49,411 nucleotides of DNA from Pinguiococcus pyrenoidosus (GCA_019677205.1 JAAMXY010002406.1:1-49411), one strand, 5' to 3'; positions 1 to 10,823 are shown, numbered from the stretch's first letter. Translations and numbers: made by a program. Notes: a model not told the origin generated them from the sequence alone.

Positions 1-236
1 ACTGGCTCGGGATCACGAAGATCGATCGCTTCATCAGCATGAGCGACATGAAGTACAACGCCATCGTCTCAACCGGCATTCGGATCGTGACGCGGGTCCC
101 GATCCCGCCGGAGCTGGTGCCCCGGGATGCGCAGGTGGAGATTGTTGCGAAGGTGTACGCGGGATACGAGGGCGGCCAATCATACTCGGTAAATGAGGAC
201 GCGCTGAAGGACACGAAGGGAAGGGAGTACCAGTAG
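1..236 (+). CDS. GTP cyclohydrolase II-like protein, C-terminal end (partial)
   Basis: The reading frame is open from base 3, before the first ATG at 39, and stops with TAG at 234-236, so this is the 3' end of a gene that begins outside the window. The fragment starts WLGITKIDRFISMSDMKYNA and continues with a TGIRIVTRVPIP segment. From memory this matches the C-terminus of the GTP cyclohydrolase II family, and most closely the branch that includes the fungal and bacterial uracil-catabolism enzyme URC1, which shares the pattern KIDR-x-SMS-x-MK. Classical RibA opens the imidazole ring of GTP as the first step of riboflavin synthesis. The zinc and catalytic residues lie upstream and cannot be checked, so activity and subtype are open. 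It is convergent with TRAPPC4, whose stop lies about 155 bp away. Confidence 0.62.
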   Translation, partial: WLGITKIDRFISMSDMKYNAIVSTGIRIVTRVPIPPELVPRDAQVEIVAKVYAGYEGGQSYSVNEDALKDTKGREYQ

Positions 237-390
237 AGTCGTACTGAATGTGCGAGAGAGGGGTGAAGACAAGAGCCTCTCAGAGGATATCCACCATCTC
301 TGAGGGGCCGCGAGAATGAACTGAACTGACTTGTTCTCAACTCCGCCCCGCCTATGCCTTGTGAGCTTTTTTTTCTTTGCATGAGGACAC

Positions 391-960
391 TCATCTCTTT
401 GAACTCGGAAAAGCTACGATGGTGTTGACGACGCTTCTCGTGAACAGCTCGCAGTGGATCGGTTGATCCATGTCGTAGAAGGGGTTCTTGAGCACGTAGT
501 CGGTGTACTTCTGGTATATCTGGTGCAAAAAGCCATCCAGGCCTCCAGTGCCGGCTCCCGCGGTCACGACAAACTTGATTCCGGTGAGCGTCTGAAAGCA
601 GCACACAACGATGGAGCTACTCTCCACCGTCTGGATCCCCGACGACGCCAGAGGCGCGACCTGTCGATCGGATCAGCAAAGCGCTCGGGATCGCACCCAC
701 TAAGACATTCACGCGGCTACCTGGGTGGCGATGGTGTGGAGCCCATGAAAGGTTCCCGCCAGCAGCAGCCAGTCATTCTCGGAGATCCTCGGGGCCTCGT
801 CTTGCAGATCCTGCGCACAAGACGACAATCAAGGAAGGACGCCAAGACGCTAGGTTAACATGCGCGGGGCTTGCTTGGTTCCGAAGTCCTGGTTTCCATG
901 CACCTGATGATACATGAGGCCTCCGGAGCGATTGATGATGAACAAGTGCTGCAGAGCCAT
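391..960 (-). CDS. TRAPPC4: TRAPP complex subunit 4 (synbindin/Trs23), plant-like short form
   Basis: Core subunit of the TRAPP tethering complexes, which activate Rab1/Ypt1 in ER-Golgi traffic. Exons by splice signals and family alignment are 960-860, 787-721 and 660-391, giving about 145 aa. The protein opens MALQHLFIINRSGGLMYHQ, the longin-fold start. The middle reads SENDWLLLAGTFHGLH. The end carries CCFQTLTGIKFVV and YTDYVLKNPFY, both near-identical to known TRAPPC4. The length matches the plant protein of about 140 aa and lacks the PDZ-like insertion of the animal protein (about 219 aa). The acceptor of intron 1 is an unusual GAG, chosen because it alone restores the frame and the alignment. 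The start codon faces ZMAT2 across 540 bp. The family call is strong; the exon 2 acceptor is less certain. Confidence 0.86.
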
Positions 961-1499
961 GGCGACCCAGGCCAGTGTCCCACGAGTCCTAAGCGGAGGC
1001 TTCAGATCCCGCCGCAGATCCTCTCCCCAGGCTCCGCGAAGCGGTCCAGGGGTCTCTCCAGCAACTGTTCGCCGTTCTTCTCCCGGGCTTCCTCACCCTC
1101 CAGACTCGAGCCAGGGACGCTCTCGAAAGCGCTCGCTCGCTCGCTAGAAAACACAACAGAAACGCCGGTCCCTGTCGTTCCTGTGGCGTCCCTTTCTCAC
1201 CCCGGCAGCCTCGTCAGCTGATTCCCCCGAGCGCCGTCGTACTCCATCTGTCACGATCCTCCCGCTCTCCGTCTGTCACGTGCTCCACTTTTTCCGACTG
1301 TCACAGGCTCCCGCGGACAGTCCAGAAGAGAGAAATCCGGAAGAAAGGCTGGACAAAGGCAAACATCAAAAACAGGCGCGCATTCCCCTCCCCTCCGCGC
1401 CTCTTCTTGTTTGGTGGTCTGTGGAAGCTGTCCCACCATTCGCGCCTCTGAGGCGAAGCGGCTTTGGAAACTAGGATTCTTCACTGGTCGTCTGGGGAA
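961..1499. promoter_or_regulatory. Divergent intergenic region between TRAPPC4 and ZMAT2
   Basis: About 540 bp separate the two start codons, so this region should hold both promoters. I see no convincing gene in it. It contains the sequence TCAGCTGATT at 1214-1223, a CAGCTG-centred palindrome core that recurs in other promoter gaps of the window, and CT-rich tracts nearer ZMAT2. No TATA box is evident. Confidence 0.45.
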
Positions 1500-2291
1500 A
1501 TGTCTGGCGGCGCGCCGAAGGGGACTCTCAATGTCGAGCGACGCACCTGGGACAGAGAGGCCGCTGTAGAGCGCCTGAAGAAGCGGATCGAGCAGCAGGA
1601 GAGTCGCTTGGACGCTCCAGTCGGCCCCGTGCGGAATCGGGAAGAGTTTCAGAAGGCGAACGAAGGCGCCGCTGGGCCGGCTGGGTCGCAGCGCGCGTTC
1701 ATCAAGGCGCGAGAGGGGGATTTGCGCCTGGATGAGAACCTGGGAAAGTCGCGGATCATCAGCGCGAGCGCTCCCATCAACAGACAGGCAGTTTGGTTTT
1801 GCGACGTCTGCCAGTGCGAGCTTCGGGACAGCGTCAGCTACGTGGACCACATCAACGGGAGAAAGCACCTGCGAGCCTTGGGCTTCTCGCAGCGGACAGA
1901 GCGAGCCACGCTCGACAGCGTCCAGGAGCGCCTGGCAAAGCATCGGCAGCAGAAGCTCGAAGAGGAGAAGACCCTCTCGAAGCGCAAGCGGATGAGCCAC
2001 GAGGAGATAGAAGAGGACCAGATTCGGGAGTACGAGGAGAAGCTCGAAGAAGAAGAGCGGTTGAAGCGCCAGCAGCGCTTGAAACGCAAGCAGGAGAAGA
2101 AGCGAAGGAAGCTAGAAGAGCAGCGAAAAGCCGAAGAGAGAGAGGCGCCGAAGGCCGCAGAAGAACCGGTAGCGGAAGAGCACCCTGAAGGCGATAAGCC
2201 AGAAGGCACTGCAGAAGAGGACGACAGCGGAATGGATCCGGCGATGCTGGCCATGATGGGATTCGGGGGGTTTGGAAGCAGCAAAAAGTGA
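1500..2291 (+). CDS. ZMAT2: U4/U6.U5 tri-snRNP zinc-finger protein ZMAT2/SNU23
   Basis: Component of the spliceosomal U4/U6.U5 tri-snRNP and B complex, acting in the nucleus near the 5' splice site. The protein of 263 aa has no intron. A U1-type C2H2 zinc finger is plain: C101, C104, H117 and H123, in FCDVCQCELRDSVSYVDHIN. It is followed by the family segment RTERATLDSVQERL, a long charged KR/E-rich helix, and a C-terminus ending MGFGGFGSSKK, which is almost the end of the human protein. I chose the ATG at 1500 because its product starts like the family; an in-frame ATG at 1464 would add 12 residues. The acidic alanine/proline stretch near residues 205-245 is longer than in the human protein. 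A 9-bp minisatellite begins right after the stop. Confidence 0.9.
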   Translation: MSGGAPKGTLNVERRTWDREAAVERLKKRIEQQESRLDAPVGPVRNREEFQKANEGAAGPAGSQRAFIKAREGDLRLDENLGKSRIISASAPINRQAVWFCDVCQCELRDSVSYVDHINGRKHLRALGFSQRTERATLDSVQERLAKHRQQKLEEEKTLSKRKRMSHEEIEEDQIREYEEKLEEEERLKRQQRLKRKQEKKRRKLEEQRKAEEREAPKAAEEPVAEEHPEGDKPEGTAEEDDSGMDPAMLAMMGFGGFGSSKK

Positions 2292-2295
2292 CGAT

Positions 2296-2358
2296 TTCTC
2301 CAACTTGTCCAACTTGTCCAACATGTCCAACATGTCCAACCTGTGCGACATGCGCAAA
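2296..2358. repeat. 9-bp minisatellite after the ZMAT2 stop codon
   Basis: Seven tandem 9-bp units with consensus (T/A)TGTCCAAC. The last two are degenerate. The array starts 4 bp after the ZMAT2 stop and therefore probably lies in its 3' UTR. Confidence 0.9.
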
Positions 2359-2481
2359 CCTGGAAGCGCTATCATCCCCCACGGGCTGCCCAAGCATTGG
2401 GAATGGTCTGGTCCACAGCTGATCGGCTTGATCCCGCCAAGGCATTCTAACATCATGTATCAAGGAGTGTCATACTGACGT

Positions 2482-4554
2482 CTAGTAGCCGTACTTCTCA
2501 TTTAGCTTCGTCCTCCCGTCTCCTGTCTGCCCTTGTGGCGGCACCCACGCCGTGTCACCTCCCTCTAACTGATGCGGGTCGAAAGGGGATGGTCCAAGGG
2601 ACGGTCCCAGGATTCGTTTTCGTTTGGCGGGCTTCACCGTTTCTTCCACTTCCTGAAGCTTGCGCTTGTCTCGATGCTCCTGGTCATCAGCGGCGTCCTT
2701 GTCCAGCACTTTAGTTTGCGCCCCAGATTCGTCTCCACCGCTTATGATCATCGCAGCATCCCCTTCGGCCGCTTCGGTATCTCGTGGTTCTTGTTGTTGT
2801 TGTTCTACTTCTTCTACAACTACTTCCTGCTGTGCTTCTTGGGCGTGCCGAGGGTGATCGTCTGCGCCGGTCCGTCGCCCTGCAGCGTCGGAGCTTCTTC
2901 GCGATGGTTGGTGAGAATCCGCCGTGGGCAAGCCCGTTGCTGCAGGCTCCGGAGCTTCCGGCTCCTTGTCCGGTGACTGCTCTGACTTGGTGGCCTCCAT
3001 TGCACCGCTCCCTGGATGACCGCGCGGCATGGACACCTTGTCTATCGCGGGCCTTGTGAGCTCTATCAACGCGTCCAGCTTGCGCTTCTCCGTTTTTATC
3101 AACTGCAACCGTTGCGCCAAGCTTTTCAGTTCCTCACTCGCCGCCGACTGCGTGCTCGTGGCGACGTACTCATCTATTGAATCCGCCTTCTCTATCGTTC
3201 TGTACTTCTGAAGGGTCTCCTGCATTCTCCGAGCTTCGGCCTCCAGCTTGCCCTCCTCGGATTCAAGTGCTTCTCGCTGCAGCTTGAGACCCTCATGACT
3301 ATCGGGATGGACGGACTTCTTCCCCGCGCGAAGGAGCGTTTCCTCCGCGGCCGCTTCCACGCCACCGAGAAGCGCCAGACCGCCCGCTCTCGACGCGGCG
3401 GCCTCTCGAGCACGTTGGAAGCGGCTGACGCGCTTGCCATGCATACGACTTCGACTCTTCACAGTGCGGTCGTAGAACTCGTCTTGGTCCTCGCCTCCTC
3501 CAGCGTCTTCCGCTGGCTTCTTCTCTGCGCTAGCGCCTGTTTTCGTTTCCTTCTTGCCGTGTGCGGCCTCCGCCTTGGCAATGTCGTCCTGGAGCTGGGC
3601 GATGCGAGCATCGTTCTGCGCCAATCTCTTCATCTGCCCCTCAGAGAGCCCATCCACCTCTTTCCGCCGTATCCTGTAGTTCTCCTCCATGAGATTGTTC
3701 AGCTTCTCCACTTTCTTCTCCAGCTTCTTGAAGGCTTTGCTCCCACGACTGGAGACGTCAGCGGCTGAGATGCTCAGCTCGTGGGGCTGATACTTCATGA
3801 ACGCCGCGTCGTTCCTCAGATAGTCCGGCAGAGCCGCCTTGGACTCGGTTGCGGCGGTCTCCTCCGCAGGCTCCTCGGCAGGGACTTCCACGTCCTCTTC
3901 AATCCCCCAGGTGATGCCCTCGTGCGGCGTGGGCGTCGTCTCCGGAGACGCCACGGCCGGGCCGAGGGCCGACGAACCGGCCTGGACGCTATCTCTTCGC
4001 ACCGTCTCTCGAACCCGCCGAAGCACTTCCACTTGCTCCTTGGTGAGGTGCGACTCCGCCATGGTCACGAGGTATATTCGAGAGCTTCGGCCGAGCTGCA
4101 AGATATCTCCCACGCGAAGCGGCTGGTAGACGTTGGGTTCCAACGCCGCCCGATTGACTCGCGTGCCGTGCATACTACTGAGGTCCATGACGTTCACGTC
4201 GCCGTTGTTCCGGTGCTGTAGTACTGCATGCTGGCGACTGATCGTGGGGTGCCGCACATGCACGTCGACCGCCTCGCCCAAGCGCCCGATGATGTACACG
4301 GCCTTGGCGTCCATGCGCAAGCGCTCGATCACCTGGCCGTTCTTGATCACCTCCAGCGCCCAGGGCTTCTGTGGCGCCACGGACCATGAGGGAGGTCGGT
4401 AGCCGCTCAGAGACGCCTTGGGGACCGCGGCTTCTTGGCCTTTGCCGCCGCCACCGCCGCCGCCGCCGTCGTCGTCGTCGTGGAAGCCCGGCACTCTCGG
4501 CAACGACGCCGGGCGCGGGGCATCCGCGGGTGCCTCGGACTTCTGCATATTCAC
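2482..4554 (-). CDS. SLC4A1AP: Kanadaptin-like FHA-domain nuclear protein
   Basis: Homologue of kanadaptin, a conserved nuclear protein associated with pre-mRNA processing. The 690-aa frame has no intron. An FHA phosphothreonine-binding domain spans about residues 65-165: the GR pair at 90-91, the S-R-x-H motif at 106-109 (TISRQH) and SSMHGTRVN near 126-134 are the canonical phosphopeptide-contact positions. Downstream are the family signatures TPHEGITWGIEED and EDQDEFYDRT, a coiled-coil middle, and the closing WVPPQGQTGDGRTKLNEKYG, which is highly conserved in kanadaptins. The N-terminus has an acidic patch followed by eight glycines, encoded by a GCC-type triplet repeat on the plus strand. 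The QE-rich part before the C-terminus is low complexity. It is divergent from the SNF2 helicase gene across an AT-rich promoter. Confidence 0.9.
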   Translation of the reverse strand: MNMQKSEAPADAPRPASLPRVPGFHDDDDGGGGGGGGKGQEAAVPKASLSGYRPPSWSVAPQKPWALEVIKNGQVIERLRMDAKAVYIIGRLGEAVDVHVRHPTISRQHAVLQHRNNGDVNVMDLSSMHGTRVNRAALEPNVYQPLRVGDILQLGRSSRIYLVTMAESHLTKEQVEVLRRVRETVRRDSVQAGSSALGPAVASPETTPTPHEGITWGIEEDVEVPAEEPAEETAATESKAALPDYLRNDAAFMKYQPHELSISAADVSSRGSKAFKKLEKKVEKLNNLMEENYRIRRKEVDGLSEGQMKRLAQNDARIAQLQDDIAKAEAAHGKKETKTGASAEKKPAEDAGGGEDQDEFYDRTVKSRSRMHGKRVSRFQRAREAAASRAGGLALLGGVEAAAEETLLRAGKKSVHPDSHEGLKLQREALESEEGKLEAEARRMQETLQKYRTIEKADSIDEYVATSTQSAASEELKSLAQRLQLIKTEKRKLDALIELTRPAIDKVSMPRGHPGSGAMEATKSEQSPDKEPEAPEPAATGLPTADSHQPSRRSSDAAGRRTGADDHPRHAQEAQQEVVVEEVEQQQQEPRDTEAAEGDAAMIISGGDESGAQTKVLDKDAADDQEHRDKRKLQEVEETVKPAKRKRILGPSLGPSPFDPHQLEGGDTAWVPPQGQTGDGRTKLNEKYGY

Positions 4555-4978
4555 CTTAGCACTACAGCGCCGTCGGTGTGAAGTTCCCTTCCTAAAAAGC
4601 GCGCGAAAAGCGCTCTTAGGGTAAGGAATAGCTTACTTTTAAAATTATATTTTAAATAAAATTATTGGGTTACTTAACAAAATGTCTCAGAACTTATAAA
4701 TTTATTATTGGTATTATTTAATATTTTTACATTCAAAACTATTTGCAAAATCTAGCAAATACGAAAAGCCCGCCAAAACTTTTTTGTTCTCGTCGTTGCG
4801 AAATGCGAAGGCTTTGGGGCCTTAAGCTTCGCCGTGCTTCGGCGTTGAAAGCGACCCATCCGTCTTTTTCGCCGGAGCGCCTAGATTGAGAGGCTTGACG
4901 CAAACCAGCGCCTTCTGGATCGCGCAACCGGCGTCCTGGATCTCTTGCACTCGTTCCTTTCCTCCCCCTTTTGTCCGT
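4555..4978. promoter_or_regulatory. AT-rich divergent promoter, kanadaptin / SNF2 helicase
   Basis: The gap between the two start codons contains a strongly AT-rich block at about 4630-4790 with runs such as TTAAAATTATATTTTAAAT, in sharp contrast to the GC-rich flanking genes. No ORF of interest lies inside it. It most likely supplies nucleosome-free promoter DNA for both genes. Confidence 0.5.
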
Positions 4979-7900
4979 ATGGAGACGACTCGTTTCAACA
5001 CGAAGAGCATTCAGAGCTTCTTTGGCGACACCAGCACTCCTGCGATTCGGCGCGGCCGGAAGAGCAAGGAACGCAGCACCCCTCCCGCGAAGCCGGCGCC
5101 GAAGCGCCCTAAAGTCAGCGCGGACGGCAAAGCTCGGGCGAAGGACGGCACGCCGCCACCGATTCGTGAAGGCGTAGAGGTCGTGGATGTTTCCGACGAC
5201 GACATCGAGGACGGGGAGTCGCGGTCTGGCACGGAAGCTGCGGAGAAGGCGGAGGTCGTGGACGTGGAGGACGACGACGTACCTGCCGTGCAAGTGCGAC
5301 TGAACGAGGATTCTGACGAAGAGGCCATCTACATCCACCCGAAGCTGGCCAAGCAACTCAAAGCGCACCAGGTGGATGGCATTCGCTTCTGCTACGATCG
5401 CCTGGTAGGGAGTTTGGAAAAGCTGCGCAAGGGAAACCAAGGCAGCGGCGGCATCCTAGCTCACAGCATGGGCCTCGGCAAGACTTTGCAAGCCGTGACC
5501 GTCATCCGTACCCTGCTGCTGGATCCCGTTGTCCAAAAGTTTGCGTCAGGCCCTCAGGATCGGGGCAGCGTCCACAAGCAGGGCGCAGACAAGAGCATCG
5601 GCGTGGACATGTACCATGCCATGGGGCTTGACGCCGAGGTCGCCGGTAAGCCCCGTGGCGGCAGTCGGCTTCGAAACTGCTTGGTCCTGTGCCCTGTGAA
5701 TGTCCTTGCGAACTGGAAGGCAGAGTTTCGCCGCTGGGATGTCAGTGAGAAGTCCAGCCGTCTTGTGAAGACCAATGGCTTCAAGTCGAGTGGCCGCGAA
5801 AGCCTGTCCATCGAGATTCTTGATAGCGCGCGGTACAAGTCGGGACCGGAGCGGGCCGGCCTTCTCCGCCGCTGGGCTCGTCAAGATGGCTCCGTCCTCA
5901 TCATGGGCTATGACATGCTCCGACGACTCGTCGAGCTGAAGAACATTCGTCGCCCAGCGGACAAGGAGACGATCCTGCATAGCCTCCTGAACCCGGGGCC
6001 TGACATCTTGGTCATGGACGAAGGCCACGTGCTGAAGAACGCCAAATCAGGAGTCGCGGAGGTACGTAGGCCGGGGGCAGCACAGCGAGAGAGTGGATTG
6101 CTGATGCACTTGAAATCAACAGGCCGTGCTAAAGATCCGGACCAGGCGGCGTGTCGTGCTAACGGGCACACCCCTGCAAAACAACCTTCTGGAGTACTTC
6201 ACGATGGTAGAATGCGTCAAGCGAGGTGCGCTTGGCCATCGGAAGGACTTCATAGAGCGGTTCGTGAATCCGATCCGGGATGGCCAGGCAAAGGACGCCA
6301 CCAAGACTGAGCTCCGAAGCATGAAGCGGAAGAGTCATGCTCTCCGGAAGCGGCTCTCCAGGATTGTGCATCGACGAGGTGTGCAGGTCTTGCGCGAAGA
6401 GCTGCCAGCGATCCGGCAGCACGTCCTGAGCTTTGAGCCGACACCCCTGCAGAACGAGCTGCTCGGGCCGATGCTCGCAGAATGCCGCCGCAAGAAAGAG
6501 GAAGAGGGCGTGTGCGCGGTCCTCGACACCTTCCAGTGGAGCCTGCGCGCCGGCAACCACCCGAGCGTCCTTCTCCTTGCCTCCGAGAGGAACGGAGAAG
6601 GAGACGTCGAACACGATCTGAAGGCCGATGACCACATGGCTTCCGGTGTCGGCCGCTCCCCGACTTCGGCGAAGCAGCTGAAGGAAGACTCGCGTGCCGA
6701 AGAGAAGATGCGCTGGCGCCGGGTGTTGGACACCGTGCCCAAAGGCCAGCTTGACAAGATAGAATACAGCAAGAAGACTCAAGCGCTGCTCACGATCCTT
6801 CAGCATTGCGAAGAACGCGATGAGAAGATTCTCGTCTTCTCTCAGTCGCTGCTGACCCTAGACTACATCGAGAAGATGATCCTCAAGAAGGAGCTGTCGT
6901 ACTTCGAGAATCTGCACTACTTGCGCATTGACGGAAGCACGAGCTTCCAGGATCGTCAACGGATGTGCGATCGCTTCAATGCCCGCGAAAGCAGCAGCAT
7001 CCTCGCCAGATTTGGAACAAAGCTGGCCTCGGCTTCCGTTGGAGCTCAGAAACATAGGGAAGCAGGAGACGAAGCCGCAGATCTGGCCCCTAGTGACGGC
7101 GCCGAATCGGTCCCATGTCCGTCCTCCAATCGCCCAGGGCACGAGACCAAGGAGGAAGAATCGGAAGCAGAGCAGCCAAAGTCTTCCCTGAAGCAATCTA
7201 AGAAGGCTGACGTGCAGCCAAATGTGAACAGAAGCCCAAAGCGACTCGTGCCCAAGGGCGCTCGAGTCGTGCTCATCAGCACGAGGGCAGGGAACATGGG
7301 AATCAATCTCACCGGGGCTAACCACGTGGTGCTCTTCGACTGCAGCTGGAATCCCGCGAACGATTGCCAGGCGATCTTCAGGACATATCGCTACGGCCAG
7401 ACCAAGCCTGTCCACATCTACCGCTTCATCACGACAAGATCCATGGAGCACCGCGTCTACAAGAGGCAGGTCGCGAAATCTGCGCTGGCTTTGCGCGTCG
7501 TGGACGACAGCGCCGTCGCAAGGCATTACAACCGCGTGGAGTTGGAAGACCTCTTCGGCGTCGACGAACCGGAGGCAGATGACCAAGAAGCTATGGCGAT
7601 TGAAAAGGAGGACTCCGAGGCAAGTCCGGTCTCTCGGCTGCAGGCCTGGTCGGTGCTTGCTGCTACCGTGCGTGCGCTGAAGGAGCGAGGCGTGTCCATG
7701 AAAGTGCACGAGCATGACTCCCTCATGGAAGAGCAAGAAGACGAGAAGCTGCAACCGGCGGAGGCGAAGGTCGCCGAGCACCTTGACAACGGCGAGTGGG
7801 AGCACGTCTGCACGATCGGCGGATGGGAGGTCTTCGCCGTACTCGAGAAAGGAGTGTCCGCGACCTCTCGCCGAGATTGGTTCTTCCACGAAGGCATGCA

Positions 7901-8027
7901 ACGCTTGACGCAAGATCCTCCTCCCAACGTTATGCAAGCCCGAGACAACCAGCGCCGAATCTTGCAGGAGGCCAGGCAGAGGCAGGAAGAGCTGCAACGG
8001 CGATGGGGCTCTGCAGAACAGAGGTGA
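4979..8027 (+). CDS. ATRX/RAD54-like SNF2 family DNA translocase
   Basis: ATP-driven chromatin or DNA translocase of the ATRX-ARIP4 branch of the Rad54-like SNF2 group. Exons 4979-6061 and 6123-8027 give about 995 aa. Lobe 1 has motif I HSMGLGKT (about 162-169), the Walker B box DEGH (347-350, at the end of exon 1) and motif III TGTPLQNN (about 376). Lobe 2 has FSQSLLTLDYIE, STRAGNMGINL and the Q-x-x-R box QAIFRTYRYGQTKPV, all very close to ATRX, as is the following RVVDDSAVARHYNRVEL. A low-complexity, acidic and serine-rich insertion of roughly 80 aa separates motifs IV and V. No ADD zinc domain is present; the N-terminus is short and acidic. The start at 4979 gives METTRFNTKSIQSFFGD; an in-frame ATG at 4886 would add 31 residues. 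The stop lies inside a consensus splice donor, so an alternative C-terminus is possible. Confidence 0.88.
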
Positions 8028-8625
8028 GACGGCTCCCCGAGCGTGACCCCCAGCTATGTGCACACAGGAACATCGTTCACGTTGTTTCCTGAATCGCTTT
8101 CCCCAAGGTTTGAGCCCTCGGCGTTCTCCGCTACGCCCGTCCTGGGGAAGCCGATTCCTCCTGTGTACTTGAGCAGGTGAGATCTAGGTGCCAACCGCGC
8201 GTCTTCATCCGGTAGCTGACGCGCCCTGCTGCAGAATCCTAGCCTATCCGTTGGAGCTGCGGAGAAAAGCCTTCGCCAAGCTGCAGAGCGAGGGCTTCGC
8301 CGTGCCAAGGATGTGCTGAGTCTGCTTCCTTTTAGCACTTCGGATCAGCTGCAGACCGAGTCTGCCTTTTCTGCACCAACGACGTTCTTTTATTGACGCC
8401 ATCAGGGTGCAGATTCGGCATCAACACATCCGGCCCGCTTTCCGAATGAAAGCGTCGCCGAATCCGGCGATGCTCCAACCGCAGAGATAAAGAGAACACC
8501 CCTCACCGCGCTAGCTATTGCAGCTTGCGGGCGGCTCCAGCTTCATCTCCAATGTCTCTTTGGCAGCCTTTGATGCTTGTCTCCTTTGCTCTACGCACAA
8601 GTGCTAGATGATGCACGCCGAATTG
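8028..8625. other. Convergent intergenic region, helicase / LtrA copy 1
   Basis: About 600 bp between two converging stop codons. It contains short open stretches with donor- and acceptor-like signals (for example near 8175-8250) but no frame I can connect to a known protein. I regard it as 3' UTRs and spacer. Confidence 0.4.
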
Positions 8626-10177
8626 CTAGAAGAGGAGCGCTTCGTCCAGGAGGTCCACCGCGATTGTCAGGCTTGTCAGCACATAGAGCGCAACTAGTAC
8701 GAGGAGAAACTCGTACTCTTCGTCTATTGAGAGACAGTAGAGCGCCAAGAGCGCGACGATGATGACCACCACAATATGGACAGCTATCTGAAGCTTGAAG
8801 AGGAACTTTGCGAGCGCGACGTCGAACTTGCCCTCCGAATGCAGGTGAGTCGCCTCGAGGTGGTGGCACTTCTCGTCTTGCGTCGCACCGTAGCCGTGCT
8901 TGTCGTGGTGAATGTAGTCTTCGTCTTCCTCGTGGAGCATCGAGATGCCTGCTTGTACATGAAGTATCTCGGACTCCCTCTTCGAATGCAACTCGTAGTC
9001 TTGGGTGTGACACAGCCGCACGACCGTGAGAGCAGAGATCCCCACGGCAACCGAGCCGCAAAGCAGCAGGTGTGCAACGTCTGAGAAGACGTAATTCTTC
9101 TGCTCCTCGTCGCTCACGCCATCTGTCTCTTCGCGGAGGAGGGCGGTCAGAACGATCTTCACAGACGAGCCGAGCGCCGCCATCGCGCCATCGAAGATGA
9201 CGGAGCTCTCGATCGCGAAGAAGCGGCGAAAAGGCCCCCCGCTGCGCATCACGTGACGATCCAGATGCACGACGTCGACGTCAAAGGCAAGGAGCTTCAT
9301 GTTGAAGACAAGGAGATACCCGAGCAGGATCATCGAGACGGACATCCAATCCACCGACTTGGGGTCCACCACGCAACCGGTGATGACCTCCCCGAAGACG
9401 ATGAGCCGGATGCAGCCCCTCCGCTCCACCAAATGGTCAAGCTGCCCAAGCACGGGCAACTCCGTTAGCGCAGGCATGTTGTGTGACGTCTCTCGTATGC
9501 ATGGTGGCACTTACGTGCATCGGCACCCGGTAAAACTTCCTGATGTAGCAGCACTTGCGGTGGTCCGCGCTGAAGCTCAGAATCATCCAGCCAATAACCA
9601 CCATCACCGTTCCGGGCAAGAACCAATGCGGGTCTCCTCTAGAGACCGCAAGCAGCCCGAAGCCCTTGACGAGCCCTGGCAGAATGCCCTCTCGAAACAC
9701 GAAGTACCGGTACTTCTTCAGCCATGAGAAGACCCTGAGATACGGGATCACGGTGAAGAGCTGCAGCATCCCGCTGAAGAACAGAAAGTTCCTCGCGCTC
9801 TGCGGAAAGTCCTCATCCAGCTTGAGACCAGCAAGGACGAGCAGGAACATCTGCGCTCCCACCACGAGCTTGGACAGCACATCGTCGGTGAAGAAGCGGC
9901 AGCTGTACACCGTGCTGACGAACCAGCTGTCATACAGCACGCGGAACATCACAAAGACTTGCAGCAAGGTCAGGTGGCCTTCCTGGAAGGCTTCGCCCAG
10001 CTTTGCGATGAGGGTGACGAACACCAGGTCAAAGAACAGCTCGCTCCAGGTGACCTTCCGCCCCTCCTCGGCGATTCCCTTGCTGCCGAGATGCTCTAGC
10101 GTATGGTCCCAGCGTACCAATGCTCGCGGATTCTGGAAGATCCCTCTCCGCCACCAGAAATTCTCCTCCTCCGGCAT
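8626..10177 (-). CDS. LtrA-family multi-pass membrane protein, copy 1
   Basis: Member of the low-temperature-requirement A family (Pfam LtrA), polytopic membrane proteins of unknown activity, widespread in bacteria and scattered in protists. Exons 10177-9515 and 9441-8626 give about 492 aa. The family motif TWSELFFDLVFVTLIAKLGE lies near residue 40. About ten hydrophobic segments follow, with a second conserved block VERRGCIRLIVFGEVITG in the first lines of exon 2. The only intron (73 nt, phase 0) falls after the codons for VPMH, at the same place as in both paralogues. The start MPEEENFWWRRG is fixed by the paralogues' MAEEE(N/S)FWWRRG. A soluble loop in the C-terminal third is rich in His, Asp and Glu (HEEDEDYIHHDKHGYG). 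The C-terminus LLDEALLF is identical in all three copies. Same strand as copy 2, 647 bp downstream of its stop. Confidence 0.85.
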
Positions 10178-10823
10178 GCTGGAAACAGGAGCGCCAAGGT
10201 GGGGAGAGACTGCGGAAAGCCCGAGGCCCCGCGCGAGAGGTGGTCCAGGAAGAATTGACCGAGGCATTCGGCGTTGTTGCTCGTGTCAAAGGAGCCGAAG
10301 AAAGCAGGCATTGGATGACGTCAGACACAAATCGTTGTCTCAATTGGACAAAATTGAAGTATAGAACGCCTTCAAAGCTTCCATTGGCTTAAATGGGCGA
10401 ATGGATGGAGAAACTGGTGGAATCATCCAATTGGATCGTATTCTGCTTTCGGTCTTCTCCATCAGCTGATCTTCAGCACATCGCTCGCGACGCTGTCACG
10501 AGGAAGATGCGGCAGGCAGCTTCAGAGCCTGAGAGCTTCGCGTTTGGGCATTTGCTCGCCGGAAGCGTCAAGTCTTCATGCCTAGCGGCTCGACTGCTGC
10601 TACCCAGACGCGAACAGCAGCCCGGGTCTATGTTCCCTTATGACGTGGTTGTGCCGTTGGGACGGGCTTGGACACTGGATGGAAGCAGCTTTCCGGCTCA
10701 ACCAGGCTGGGATCCGCAAGTCTCCTCATGACTCTCGCTAGTCTAACAGAACCTAATCCACTCTCATCTGACCAACGCTAAGCTACGTGGTTCCCTATTG
10801 CAGTCTCCGCCTACGTACGTCCG
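10178..10823. promoter_or_regulatory. Upstream region of LtrA copy 1
   Basis: Spacer between the stop of copy 2 and the start of copy 1, presumably the promoter of copy 1. It holds a CCAATTGG palindrome at 10427-10434 (two overlapping inverted CCAAT boxes), another ATTGG at about 10343, and ATCAGCTGAT at 10461-10470. The plus-strand open frame at 10393-10731 looks like chance. Confidence 0.4.
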
